A DNA stretch of 64,000 nucleotides from a bacterium (GTDB taxonomy: Bacteria > CLD3 > SB21): contig JABWCP010000012.1 in the NCBI GenBank assembly GCA_013360215.1, positions 19,530-83,529 on the forward strand. The letters are read 5' to 3'. Positions 54,101 through 63,986 of the stretch are shown here, piece by piece. Below the pieces are notes generated by a model. That model did not search any database and had not been told where the DNA came from. It saw only the letters and a program-made list of their open reading frames with translations. Position numbers and translations under genes: made by a program. Every line of letters begins with the position of its first letter. Position 1 is the first letter of the stretch.

Positions 54101-56407
54101 CCATGACCCGTCTTTATGCTTGAAGCGATACATCGCCCGTGCGTCAATATCCGGATTTTCGATCACGGATAAGATAAGCTGTACGACACGCTCGACATCA
54201 TCCGGATGGGTCATTGCGGCGGGATCCAGATCGGACAACTCCGACATTTCGTATCCGAACATGCGCGCCGAAGAAGGACTGATGTATTGAAATTTTCCTT
54301 CGACATTGATCAATACCACACCGTCCGGTGCACGTTCGATGAGGGCCTGAAAATGTTTCTCTACGCGACGGCGCTCCGAAATATCCCTTACTATACCCTG
54401 AATACGTCCGTCATCAAGCATTTTGGCGCTGATTTCAACTTCGACATGTGTCCCGTCTTTGCGGACTAAACGCCGATGCGATAAAATTGATTGACCCTTT
54501 TCCAATTGTCTGATTTTGAGCGGTTGGCGGATTAATTCTTCCGCATCCAACAAACCGTAAAAAGGTTTCTTCAACAATTCGTTTACAGTATATCCCATTA
54601 AACGGCAACCGGCGGGATTGACATCTTCGATTTGTCCGTCACGGGTAGCTACAAAAATACCGTCCGCGGCCTGATCAATCAACGTACGATACCGCTTTTC
54701 ACTGGCACGCAACGAATCTTCCGCCGTTTGACGTACCATCTGTGATAACAAACGATCTATCGTCGCCGACATATGACTCGCTAAAGTCGTGAGATATTGA
54801 AGGGCGGATTCATCCGGCACACGCACCCCTTCATCATCATAGGTTCCCATACCGATGGATGCTAAGCGCCCTTCGGAAAGATGAACCGGTATATTTACGA
54901 TCGTACGCACCCCGGTAGATTGTACGATTTTTTTATTGGTTCGTACATCCTCCGCCGCATCGGGAATAACCACCGCACCCGCTCCCCGAGCCACTGCACT
55001 AAGCATCGCATCATTTTTGATATCAAGGCGTTTAGGTGCAAACGGTCTTGACATGCCGGCCTCGGCCAATACTTCTGCTTCAGAGCGATCATTCGAAAAA
55101 ACGTACACCCATAATCTCTGATATCCCACCAGGCGTTGCACTTCGTTTAATGCTGCCTGAGCCGCTTCATCGAAACCCGCGACACGCTCCAGCTGACGCG
55201 CTAATCGCAAAAGTGATTCCGCCTGTGATTCTTTTTGCCTGAGCGCCAGCTCGGCCAGTTTACGTTCGGTAATATCGCGATTGCTTCCCCGAATACCTCG
55301 AAAAACGCCGGTGGCGTCGGAAATAGGCTGACAGACATGGCCAATCCATTTGATAGTGCCGTCTTTACAGACAATACGAAAATCCAGATTACCCGGTAAA
55401 CGCCGCTGCTGAATATCTTGCTGGTGAGCTAAAAAAGCCGCGCGGTCTTCGGCATATACGATGCGTTGCAGAAAATCACGATCCGTCGTAAAAGAAACCG
55501 GCGAATATCCCGTGATACGCTCGCACGACGGCGAACTGTAAATGTAGGATCCGTCCGTATCCAGCCAAAACTCCCAATCAAATGTATTATCCGCGATGAT
55601 CTGATATTTGATTTCGTTTTGCTTTAATTGATTTTGTGCTTGCCGCGTTTCGTTTTCCGAACGAATTTTTCCGCTGATATCTTTCCAAATGCCGATAAAA
55701 TGCGTTATCTCTCCGTTTTCGTCACGGACCGGAGATATCGTATGCTCGACGGGTATGATGCTGCCGTCTTTTCGGCGATTATATTGAATATTTCGAAATA
55801 CGCTCCCCGATAAAATTTTTTCCCACATTCCGGTATAAAAAGCCTGCTCATGGTAACCGGATTTTAATATTCGCGGATTCTTTCCCAGTACTTCATCACG
55901 CCCGTATCCGGAATTTTTTTCAAACCCACCATTCACATAGAGAATATTACCATCTTTATCGGTTATGATAACAGCGTCATCCGTTGACTCCACCGCTCTT
56001 AAGAATAAATCCGATGCAATGGAATTATCATATTGCTTCGGCCAGTGTGATGTCGGCGATAGAAACGATAGAACATTTTTTTTAGTAAAAGGAAGAGGGA
56101 TAACTTCATCCGACTTCAGCACACCCTCTTTCACGAGCCGTTTTCCTTGGGCCGCAGGCAAAGCAAACCCAACACGCAAATTCGCCGCGTGCATCATTTT
56201 CTTTTTTAAGACAAGCGCAGAAGCTATTCCACGGTAGGTTGTAGTTAGGATGGCCGATGAAGGTCGGATTTGTGTGACTTTACGCAGCGCATTCCGATCG
56301 GTTACAGAGACAACCTCCCGTTGCGTGAGGGCGGCCAAAGCGGACGCCTGCGTCGTGCTGCCCAATAATAACACTATTTGCGTATGTGATTTACCCGCTT
56401 TATTCAC
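51155..56407 (-). CDS. Giant cytoplasmic PAS/GAF hybrid histidine kinase
   Basis: 1750 residues with no TM segment. The first 125 residues resemble a degenerate receiver. Then in order: PAS, PAS, GAF, PAS, PAS, PAS, GAF, PAS, PAS (seven PAS and two GAF by motif), a HisKA domain with His1385 (GIAHDLNNILSP), an HATPase domain (FFTTKDLEHGTGLGL) and a C-terminal receiver with Asp1676 (ITDISMPHMDG) and Lys in MKPY. The HisKA/HATPase style is NtrB-like. Many PAS domains allow heme, flavin or small-ligand sensing; none can be assigned by eye. The partner gene follows at 29 bases. Its C-terminal receiver could donate phosphate to a phosphotransfer protein or act as a sink. Confidence 0.9.
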   Translation of the reverse strand: MNKAGKSHTQIVLLLGSTTQASALAALTQREVVSVTDRNALRKVTQIRPSSAILTTTYRGIASALVLKKKMMHAANLRVGFALPAAQGKRLVKEGVLKSDEVIPLPFTKKNVLSFLSPTSHWPKQYDNSIASDLFLRAVESTDDAVIITDKDGNILYVNGGFEKNSGYGRDEVLGKNPRILKSGYHEQAFYTGMWEKILSGSVFRNIQYNRRKDGSIIPVEHTISPVRDENGEITHFIGIWKDISGKIRSENETRQAQNQLKQNEIKYQIIADNTFDWEFWLDTDGSYIYSSPSCERITGYSPVSFTTDRDFLQRIVYAEDRAAFLAHQQDIQQRRLPGNLDFRIVCKDGTIKWIGHVCQPISDATGVFRGIRGSNRDITERKLAELALRQKESQAESLLRLARQLERVAGFDEAAQAALNEVQRLVGYQRLWVYVFSNDRSEAEVLAEAGMSRPFAPKRLDIKNDAMLSAVARGAGAVVIPDAAEDVRTNKKIVQSTGVRTIVNIPVHLSEGRLASIGMGTYDDEGVRVPDESALQYLTTLASHMSATIDRLLSQMVRQTAEDSLRASEKRYRTLIDQAADGIFVATRDGQIEDVNPAGCRLMGYTVNELLKKPFYGLLDAEELIRQPLKIRQLEKGQSILSHRRLVRKDGTHVEVEISAKMLDDGRIQGIVRDISERRRVEKHFQALIERAPDGVVLINVEGKFQYISPSSARMFGYEMSELSDLDPAAMTHPDDVERVVQLILSVIENPDIDARAMYRFKHKDGSWKWIESTFTNLLQAPEVQAIVVNFKDVTERHNAEEALLHSEQKYRTLAETSQDMVLLFENNGYIIYANPAVEQNLGYAQGALAGKMISSILPGNADYDAISYLTGGTGHENGAASREMDFIHLNGEAIPFDVRTSKAVSSGTPVIVCIGRDNRSRRKYENHIREQLRYARALNRMATSIMNSDGTADTLLREMTTICGETIDIERALLFDIRMAAGEAVSIAKWIRPDFSDFAPPQEVYPSSVFASSISRLHSTRTCITSTVDAPHACFVEEGSAEILHRVMKVQSLLWYPFSFREDGFFLLVVNDMIRPRQWQEEELNFLDSVSREIELALLKHRLSSEREQAEVKLSETLREFETLVEAIPDAVLFKDGNGRWLIANPAVLKLFELTAYPWYGKTDRQLAEAFPALRSLYEGCIGTDELAWQTGQRYQTIEIIEKPGGDLLHYDTTKIPLLQENGTRLGLVVIGRDITFHKKANEIIQEQAMILDNARDAIFMTDPDGRIVYWNSQCETLYGWEKTNVIGHQATEVLGHTRATDAVVRSLFSGNEAWSGEIEHYTRDGRSVIVECRKSPVRDADSAVKSFLYIETDVTERKRLEKQYFRAQRMESIGRMASGIAHDLNNILSPILMAVQMFKSKLSDDTSQRLIVMLESNIERAADLMRKLLMFSRGAEGAHHAVDAKKTIEEIERILVSTFPKNIRIACNVAKGLYPITADSTQLHQVFLNLCVNARDAMPSGGDLTIHVENVIFDEAYVYKEHQAKPGPYVLFTVTDTGLGIPSDIIDHIFDPFFTTKDLEHGTGLGLSTVAAIIKGHGGFVSVYSEVGKGTQFKIYIPASAGFHTESVESRVPESLWGRGELILIVDDEPAIRKILGTILTHHGYQIVEAEDGGKAMTVFAAQMASIRAVITDISMPHMDGHAFIRMLRSIREDIPIIAMSGLPENEKSIQKNGFKVQAFLMKPYRAEKILQTLNDVLAPLRSGEQS

Positions 56408-56701
56408 ACCGCCATACTCTCATTATTATTTAAATTACCACGAGAACCTTATTGAAATTTGGTAAGAATAACATATTACGGCAATAATTCTCATGATTTT
56501 CATCATGATTTAAAAAAATAAATGTAAACAAATTTAAAAAAGGAGGGGAGTTACGAGGGAATAACACGGCGTTACTTTAAATACTTAAAATCCCGCCGTG
56601 TTACAAAATCCGTTTCACTATCTCTAATAACAGATAACTTTAGAATGCACTTTAAATCAAAATTACCGATTGCCAATCAGCGATGGAACGCCTTTGCGTT
56701 A
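56408..56701. other. Intergenic region, 294 bases, with inverted repeats
   Basis: AT-rich gap before the giant kinase gene. It contains a 7-bp inverted repeat TCATGAT/ATCATGA with loop TTTC (56491-56508) and a longer repeat TAACACGGC (56562-56570) pairing with GCCGTGTTA (56595-56603). A purine tract (about 56537-56560) lies between them. These could be operators for the kinase operon or part of an untranslated leader; no gene is visible. Confidence 0.45.
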
Positions 56702-58069
56702 TCAATTGTCCGATGACGATGCAATTCTTTTTTCAAGTATAGCGATCACCGACTGTACCGTAACGGCAGAAGACTCTTCCGTCGAGGCGATATAAAGCTG
56801 GTACTTACCATTGCGGTTCGAGGAAAAAATAATTTTGTTGCCGTCGGGTGAAAATTTAGGATAAACGTCATCTCCGTCGTCATTGGTAATACGGGTTTGA
56901 TCGCGCCCGTCGGCTTGCATACGGTACACTTCGTAATTGCCATCACGATCCGACACAAAAGTTATAAAGTTACCGTTTTTGGAAACGGACGGCTGCAGAT
57001 CGTTCTTCGGATGATTTGTAAGATTGATCGGTTTTTCTTTAGTATCCGTACTGGTCATGTAAAGATCAAAATCAGAATCGTCGGCACGCTGTGCAAATAC
57101 GAATTGGTTCGATACTGCCTTGTACGCAACATCCGTATAATTCATCTTGTCCTGATAAAACATTTTGAAGAGGAAGCTGCCGTTTCTTTCAATCGTGTAA
57201 ATGCCCGTATTCTTCTTTGCAAACGGTGTAGACGAAAAATCCGAACGATCACTGGAAAAAGCAATCGTCACGGTATCTAAGAAAATCGGACTCCAGTTAT
57301 CACCACCATAACTTGAGGTCAGTCGAGTAACCCGTTTTCCGGTTTTATCCATGAAGTACAGTTCGCGCGACTTATATTCTTTGGTACTTTTATCATCCCG
57401 CGTGGAGGCAAACGCGATCCATTTACCATCGGTAGAATAAGCCGGATTTTCATCGGCTTCCAGGTCATCTGTCAGTTTTTTGACAGAGGACTCTCCCTGA
57501 TCCGGATTCATCGTGAAGATATCCCAATTACCGCTGCGATCGGATTGAAAAATAATAGATTTTCCGTCCGGCGCGTAGGACGCCATGACGTCATTAAATT
57601 TGTTATTGGTTATCTGTGTAATTTTGAAATTACTGACAAATTTAGGGCCGATACGATCCAAATACGCCTGCCCTTTGAAATCACGCATCACCAGCAGAAA
57701 TGCTTCATACGCCGATTTTTTCTTTCCCATTTCCAAAAGCAATTCGCCCTTTTCGTACAAGACATCCATGTTGGTCGGATCTTTGCGAAGCGACGCATTG
57801 ATGAATTCGACGGCATAATTGCGGCGACCTATTTTCAGATACTCTTTATAAATATCATACAGTAAAGCGGCATTATTGCTGTCGGTGCGCAGCTTGGTAA
57901 AAAGCTCCGTCAATTTGGGGGTCAGTGTTTGCGTCGAATCCAGCGGCGTTTCCTGCGGTGTCGCAGCTACAGCGGAATCCTGAGGCGTTGTTGTAGCGCC
58001 ATCTTGTGCCCACGCGTTGATCGCATACATCATAACGGCGATAATGAATAACCTATGGCGTAACCGCAT
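56702..58069 (-). CDS. Secreted TPR plus PD40 (TolB-type) propeller protein
   Basis: 455 residues. A signal peptide ends at NAWAQ. A low-complexity Thr/Pro segment is followed by two or three TPR-like helical pairs (about 60-130: DSNNAALLYDIYKEYLKIGR, VLYEKGELLLEMGKKKSAYE). The C-terminal 300 residues hold TolB-like PD40 blades, each ending in a motif such as IIFQSDRSGNWDIF, WIAFASTRDDKS, ITFVSDRDGNYEVY and IIFSSNRNGKYQLY. The architecture is common for envelope proteins in FCB bacteria, where it often accompanies OmpA-like domains; here no OmpA domain is fused. CCAGGAGGA lies before the ATG. Confidence 0.85.
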   Translation of the reverse strand: MRLRHRLFIIAVMMYAINAWAQDGATTTPQDSAVAATPQETPLDSTQTLTPKLTELFTKLRTDSNNAALLYDIYKEYLKIGRRNYAVEFINASLRKDPTNMDVLYEKGELLLEMGKKKSAYEAFLLVMRDFKGQAYLDRIGPKFVSNFKITQITNNKFNDVMASYAPDGKSIIFQSDRSGNWDIFTMNPDQGESSVKKLTDDLEADENPAYSTDGKWIAFASTRDDKSTKEYKSRELYFMDKTGKRVTRLTSSYGGDNWSPIFLDTVTIAFSSDRSDFSSTPFAKKNTGIYTIERNGSFLFKMFYQDKMNYTDVAYKAVSNQFVFAQRADDSDFDLYMTSTDTKEKPINLTNHPKNDLQPSVSKNGNFITFVSDRDGNYEVYRMQADGRDQTRITNDDGDDVYPKFSPDGNKIIFSSNRNGKYQLYIASTEESSAVTVQSVIAILEKRIASSSDN

Positions 58070-58192
58070 GAAAAAAATCCTCCTGGAAATTCGGGAGTTG
58101 GTAAACGGATAATCTGTATTATAATTGCCCGCATTTTAGCCAAAAGCCCCTATAAATGCAAGCGGTTTTTCCCCTGATAACCTCTTAAAAAT

Positions 58193-58225
58193 AAAAGGAG
58201 CCGAACGTCGTGCGCGGCTCCTTTT
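58193..58225 (-). terminator. Terminator after the small acidic protein gene
   Basis: AAAAGGAGCCG / CGGCTCCTTTT stem (11 bp) around a 10-base loop; on the minus strand it begins 27 bases after the stop codon. Confidence 0.82.
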
Positions 58226-58252
58226 CAAACTTAGATTGTATACCCGAGATTA

Positions 58253-58495
58253 TTATTGCTCAAGTTCCATTTCATCTTCGCCTTTGAAGTCTTCGATGAA
58301 GCGTTCCTGCGCCTCGGTCATATCCGAATTGAACCCGCGAATGATTTCATCGGGCGAAAGATTGAGTTCTTGCAGGCAGTAGCGGATATAATAATCGTAT
58401 TCCAGATCCGGATCGTCTTCGATCATGACTTCGGCTTCCGGTTCCGAACAATTATTTTCGCGTGCGACCCACTCCGACGCGGTTAATCTCGCCAT
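58253..58495 (-). CDS. Small acidic protein of unknown function
   Basis: 80 residues, strongly acidic (long runs of Glu/Asp, for example EPEAEVMIEDDPDLEYD and KGEDEMELEQ). Two cysteines, no signal peptide or TM segment. It appears mainly helical. No family recognised. It is likely real: AAAGGAG lies 6 bases before the ATG, a perfect consensus promoter stands 73 bases upstream, and a strong terminator follows. Such acidic small proteins can be anti-sigma, DNA-mimic or ribosome-associated factors; none of these can be chosen from sequence. Confidence 0.8.
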   Translation of the reverse strand: MARLTASEWVARENNCSEPEAEVMIEDDPDLEYDYYIRYCLQELNLSPDEIIRGFNSDMTEAQERFIEDFKGEDEMELEQ

Positions 58496-58567
58496 AACAG
58501 CTCCTTTGCGTACGTGTTAAGTGAATATGATAAAATAAATTATTTACACGGTTTTCAAATTCGGCGA

Positions 58568-58596
58568 ATTATAATAACACATGCATGGTTTGTCAA
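58568..58596 (-). promoter_or_regulatory. Perfect consensus sigma-70 promoter
   Basis: On the minus strand: TTGACA (58591-58596), exactly 17 bases, TATAAT (58568-58573). It drives the 80-residue acidic protein gene with a leader of about 65 bases. It lies just past the stop codon of aroK. Confidence 0.9.
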
Positions 58597-58604
58597 GGTC
58601 AAAC

Positions 58605-59126
58605 TCATTTTTTTTCAATCCCCGGCGGATTCATGATATATCGCACCACCGCATCGGCTACGGATTGGGCAGTGAACCCGTCCGTATCAAAGCTCCGATC
58701 AGCTGTCCGGTATCCTTCCTCCCGTGCCTCCATAAGTCTATCCAAGCGATCCGCGTCCCATAAAGGACGGTTACCATCGCGTCCGATACGACGGATGATT
58801 TCCGCATGCGAAACCGCTAAATGAATCAACGCACCGGAGTTCTTGACCAAAACTTGATTTTCTCGGCGTAGTAACGCTCCACCTCCCAACGCAAAAATAC
58901 CCTGATGGTAATTTTGTACCGTTTCCTTGAGGCAGACGGTTTCAGCGTCACGAAAGTACGTTTCGCCGAAATCGGCAAACAAATCGGAGACGGTGCGGCC
59001 CGTTTTTTTTTCGATGATATGATCTGTATCAAAAAACGGAAAATTCATCCGCTGCGCTACGAATGCGCCGACCGTCGTTTTGCCGGAACCCATAAATCCG
59101 CATATAAATATCCGACGGGTATTCAT
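58605..59126 (-). CDS. aroK: Shikimate kinase
   Basis: Phosphorylates shikimate at the 3-OH in aromatic amino acid synthesis. Walker A GFMGSGKT (10-17), the substrate-binding Asp35 in FDTD, the GGGALLR-like segment and a C-terminal YR-rich lid region are present. At 173 residues it is a typical monofunctional enzyme. Its start overlaps the upstream transporter stop (ATGA), so the two are translationally coupled. It may also feed chorismate to pabB at the start of the window. Confidence 0.95.
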   Translation of the reverse strand: MNTRRIFICGFMGSGKTTVGAFVAQRMNFPFFDTDHIIEKKTGRTVSDLFADFGETYFRDAETVCLKETVQNYHQGIFALGGGALLRRENQVLVKNSGALIHLAVSHAEIIRRIGRDGNRPLWDADRLDRLMEAREEGYRTADRSFDTDGFTAQSVADAVVRYIMNPPGIEKK

Positions 59127-60070
59127 GCGCGTTCTTTGTTAAAAAAAGTATTAACCAGCATAGCCGCAACGATCAGATTGGCGCCGATGATAGCCCAAAA
59201 GCCGGGCACCTCACCGGTTCCCAAAAAAGTCCAGATCGGATTGAGAATAGGCTCTAATATCGTGTATATGGCGATTTCAACACTGGATATATATTTGGCG
59301 CCGGCAGCAAAAAACAGATAACCGCACCCCAGCTGAAATATGCCCAAGATCAAAAGGCCTATGATATCGGATGTCGTAATGGTAAATTGTGTACCGAAAA
59401 TCGGTGCCAATGCATCCGGCATCGTAACGGCATGCATCAAAAACATGGCCGATACAAAACCCATCATGACGGTCACCAGATTACCGATGACAATTGCAAA
59501 TATCGAACGTAAATGATGTTGATCGGCTGTGAGGGTTTCGGCCGTCCCGGCTTCGGAACGTTTGACGTAAATCTGCAAAAACGCAAACGCAACACCCGAA
59601 AGAATGGCTATCATATTGCCGGCAAAAGCGGTTGATTTTTCCTCCTCCAAAAAGAAAAGCACCATCCCGCCGAGGCAAATAACCACCGTTAGAATTTCCG
59701 CCCGGTATATTTTTTCTTTTAAAAAAAAGTATGTGATCAGTATGACAAAAACCGGCGAGGTATATTGCATGAACACGGCATTGGCCGCCGTGGTCATTTT
59801 ATTAGCCGTGACAAACAGTGAAACAGTAAAAAAATAAAAAATGGCCGTGATCAATCCGTGCCGGTTGACCGAAAAATCAAAATCAATATCCCGGGCATGA
59901 CGGCGATACAAGATGTAACCTAACAAAAAAATACCCGCAATCAGCGAACGATACATCGCGATATGGACCGGCGGCAGATTGACTAATTTGATAAATAAAC
60001 CCGCGCTGCTCCAACACACGGCGGACAAACAAATAAAAATAACGCCTTTGAAATACGCTGAACGCGCCAT
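59123..60070 (-). CDS. EamA-family (DMT) metabolite exporter
   Basis: 315 residues with ten predicted TM helices in two EamA repeats (for example LSAVCWSSAGLFIKL in repeat 1 and LILGIFQLGCGYLFFAAG in repeat 2). DMT exporters move amino acids or other small metabolites. Coupling to aroK by a 4-base overlap hints at an aromatic compound as cargo (weak inference). Confidence 0.88.
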   Translation of the reverse strand: MARSAYFKGVIFICLSAVCWSSAGLFIKLVNLPPVHIAMYRSLIAGIFLLGYILYRRHARDIDFDFSVNRHGLITAIFYFFTVSLFVTANKMTTAANAVFMQYTSPVFVILITYFFLKEKIYRAEILTVVICLGGMVLFFLEEEKSTAFAGNMIAILSGVAFAFLQIYVKRSEAGTAETLTADQHHLRSIFAIVIGNLVTVMMGFVSAMFLMHAVTMPDALAPIFGTQFTITTSDIIGLLILGIFQLGCGYLFFAAGAKYISSVEIAIYTILEPILNPIWTFLGTGEVPGFWAIIGANLIVAAMLVNTFFNKERA

Positions 60071-60204
60071 AGATAATTCCGATTTTGATTTTGGGGAATA
60101 TAAAGCATTCCTTGTGATTCACAACGGTAAATTGCGCTACCGGTTTTTCGCTAAATATCTTTGTGGTAATCTGTTTTTAGTCCTTTGACGTAAGGAAAAT
60201 AAAT

Positions 60205-60233
60205 TTGACAAAAACGGGGCTTTCACATATATT
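60205..60233 (+). promoter_or_regulatory. Sigma-70-type promoter of gatC
   Basis: TTGACA (60205-60210), 17 bases, TATATT (60228-60233). The TTG of the -35 box is also the first possible start codon of the gatC frame, which shows that the ATG at 60262 is the true start. Confidence 0.88.
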
Positions 60234-60261
60234 GCCCGCGTTAAAAAAAAGAGCGCAACCT

Positions 60262-60549
60262 ATGCCGGTTACACGTACCGATGTCGAAAAAATAGCTTCC
60301 CTTGCGCATTTGGAATTTTCCGATGCGGACTTGGAAAAATTCACCGGCCAGCTCAATCAGATACTGACGTATGTGGAGCAGCTCAATACCGTGGATACGA
60401 CGGATGTGGAGCCCACCTACCATCCGATCACCTACCCGGATGTATTTCGTGAAGATCAGGTAGCCGAGAGCCTCCCGGTGGATAAGGTTCTCGCTAACGC
60501 ACCGGATAAAACCTGGCAGTATATCGCGGTGCCGAAAGTTGTCGGCTAA
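60262..60549 (+). CDS. gatC: Asp/Glu-tRNA amidotransferase subunit C
   Basis: 95 residues, full length for GatC. It starts PVTRTDVEKIASLAHLEFSD and contains LNTVDTTDVEPTYHP, both family signatures. GatC wraps around GatA to stabilise the GatCAB complex that converts Glu-tRNA(Gln) and/or Asp-tRNA(Asn) to the amide forms. gatA and gatB are not in the window. The gene has its own promoter and terminator. The longer reading frame starting with TTG at 60205 is rejected because that codon is part of the promoter. Confidence 0.93.
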   Translation: MPVTRTDVEKIASLAHLEFSDADLEKFTGQLNQILTYVEQLNTVDTTDVEPTYHPITYPDVFREDQVAESLPVDKVLANAPDKTWQYIAVPKVVG

Positions 60550-60555
60550 AAACCA

Positions 60556-60586
60556 AAAGAGACACGGAAGCGTGTCTCTTTTTTTA
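60556..60586 (+). terminator. Rho-independent terminator of gatC
   Basis: AGAGACACG / CGTGTCTCT stem with GAAG tetraloop, then TTTTTTT. Confidence 0.92.
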
Positions 60587-60618
60587 TAATTACCTTTCAT
60601 CATTAAGTTTCCCTTTAA

Positions 60619-62262
<1,644 letters not shown>

Positions 62263-62271
62263 TCCGCAGCG

Positions 62272-63882
62272 ATGCCGTCGTCATACACATCCGATTTCCT
62301 TGTTATCGGCACAGGCATTGCCGGATATTCTTGTGCGCTGAAATTGGCTGAACTGGGAACGGTCGCCGTCATCACCAAAAAAAATCATCGCGAAAGTAAT
62401 ACCAATTACGCACAGGGCGGCATTGCCAGTGTTATTGATCCTGACGACAGTTTTGACGCACATGTACGTGATACCCTCAATGCCGGCGCCGGTTTGTGCC
62501 ATCGGGATGCGGTCGAGCTGATCGTTCGCCAGGGCCCCTCTGCGATTGACGAATTGATACGTATCGGTGTCGAATTTACACGCCACGACGACCGCCTCGA
62601 TCTCGGCAAAGAAGGCGGACACAGCACACATCGTATCGTCCATGCTAAAGATCTGACCGGCCGCGAGATCGAACGTGCCCTGATCGAAGCCGTGAAACGC
62701 CACCCCAATATTCAAGTATTCGAAGATCATATCGCCGTCGAAGTCATCACCGAACATCACCTTCTTAAAAAACTCACGGCGTATGCCAATATTCACTGCT
62801 ACGGCGCATATGCGCTCGACATTCCCAACAATATTGTCAAAAAATTTATCGCCAAGGTAACCATCCTTGCGTCCGGCGGTTGCGGTCAGGTGTACAAACA
62901 CACGACGAATCCGAAAATTGCCACCGGCGACGGCATTGCAATGGCGTATCGGGCGGGCGCACGCGTAGGTAATTTGGAATTCATGCAGTTTCATCCGACC
63001 TCACTGTATCATCCCGACGGAGAATCCTTTCTCATCAGTGAAGCGGTACGCGGTTTCGGCGCCTATCTTATCAATCATGCCGGCGAACGTTTTATGGAAC
63101 GTTATTCGCCCATGAAAGAATTGGCGCCGCGTGATATAGTGGCCCGTGCGATTGACGCCGAAATGAAAAAACGCGGCGAGCCATGTGTATATCTGGATTT
63201 GCGGCATATCGAAGCGCATAAAACGCTGGAACATTTTCCCAACATTTCCCGCCGCTGTGCCGAACTTAATATTGATATGACACGCGAACCTATCCCAGTG
63301 GTACCGGCCGCACACTATATGTGCGGCGGCGTGGTGACGGATTTGCACGGCCGAACTAATATCCATCATCTTTATGCCTGCGGTGAAGTGGCGATGACCG
63401 GCGTACACGGTGCCAATCGTCTTGCCAGCAACTCCCTGCTCGAAGCGGTCGTTTTCGCACATCGGGTAGCCGATCATATTCGCACCGCATCGGACGATAT
63501 CGAACACAAGATACCTGAATTCCCGGATTGGGATGACAGTGGTACTTTTGACACGGAAGAATGGGTACTGATCGCACACAATCGCGCCGAAATACAGGAA
63601 ATCATGTGGAACTATGTAGGCATCGTGCGCTCCAATCTCCGTCTGGAACGGGCCGAGCGCCGTATCGGCATGATCGTCGAAGAAACGGAGAATTTTTACA
63701 AAAAAACCAAAGTTACGGAAGAGTTGCTGGAACTGCGTAATTTAGCCAAACTGGCGCGCCTGATCATTCGCTGCGCCAAATCCCGCCACGAAAGCCGCGG
63801 CTTGCACTATACGACCGACTATCCCGAAAAAGACGATCACCGCTGGCTGAAAGATACTATCACCAGCACATTTGACGCGTAG
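62272..63882 (+). CDS. nadB: L-aspartate oxidase
   Basis: First enzyme of de novo NAD synthesis: oxidises aspartate to iminoaspartate for quinolinate synthase NadA. FAD-binding [10 protein letters not shown] (13-22), [10 protein letters not shown] (43-52), [15 protein letters not shown] with active-site residues, and [17 protein letters not shown] near residue 385 are all typical. 536 residues, complete, with the C-terminal helical domain. NadA and NadC are not in the window. Two hairpins follow. Confidence 0.95.
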   Translation: MPSSYTSDFLVIGTGIAGYSCALKLAELGTVAVITKKNHRESNTNYAQGGIASVIDPDDSFDAHVRDTLNAGAGLCHRDAVELIVRQGPSAIDELIRIGVEFTRHDDRLDLGKEGGHSTHRIVHAKDLTGREIERALIEAVKRHPNIQVFEDHIAVEVITEHHLLKKLTAYANIHCYGAYALDIPNNIVKKFIAKVTILASGGCGQVYKHTTNPKIATGDGIAMAYRAGARVGNLEFMQFHPTSLYHPDGESFLISEAVRGFGAYLINHAGERFMERYSPMKELAPRDIVARAIDAEMKKRGEPCVYLDLRHIEAHKTLEHFPNISRRCAELNIDMTREPIPVVPAAHYMCGGVVTDLHGRTNIHHLYACGEVAMTGVHGANRLASNSLLEAVVFAHRVADHIRTASDDIEHKIPEFPDWDDSGTFDTEEWVLIAHNRAEIQEIMWNYVGIVRSNLRLERAERRIGMIVEETENFYKKTKVTEELLELRNLAKLARLIIRCAKSRHESRGLHYTTDYPEKDDHRWLKDTITSTFDA

Positions 63883-63897
63883 CGAATAGAATCGTCC

Positions 63898-63934
63898 GTA
63901 CTGTGTCGTCCTAGAAAAAGTACACAGTTTTTTA
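63898..63934 (+). terminator. Terminator of the pyrG-nadB transcript
   Basis: ACTGTGT / ACACAGT stem (7 bp) with a 15-base loop, followed by TTTTTTAG. Confidence 0.7.
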
Positions 63935-63953
63935 GTTAGTGATTTATTCCGTT

Positions 63954-63986
63954 AAATCGGTGTAGGCATGCCTACACCGATTTTTT
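63954..63986 (+). terminator. Second terminator: perfect 30-base palindrome
   Basis: AAATCGGTGTAGGCA and its exact complement lie side by side (centre between 63968 and 63969), followed by a T-run to 63986. A hairpin with a small loop at GCATGC would stop transcription that passes the first terminator. Confidence 0.8.

Noticed and set aside
60205-60261. TTG start of a longer gatC
   Set aside because: The TTG is part of the promoter -35 box and the added residues are not in the GatC family.
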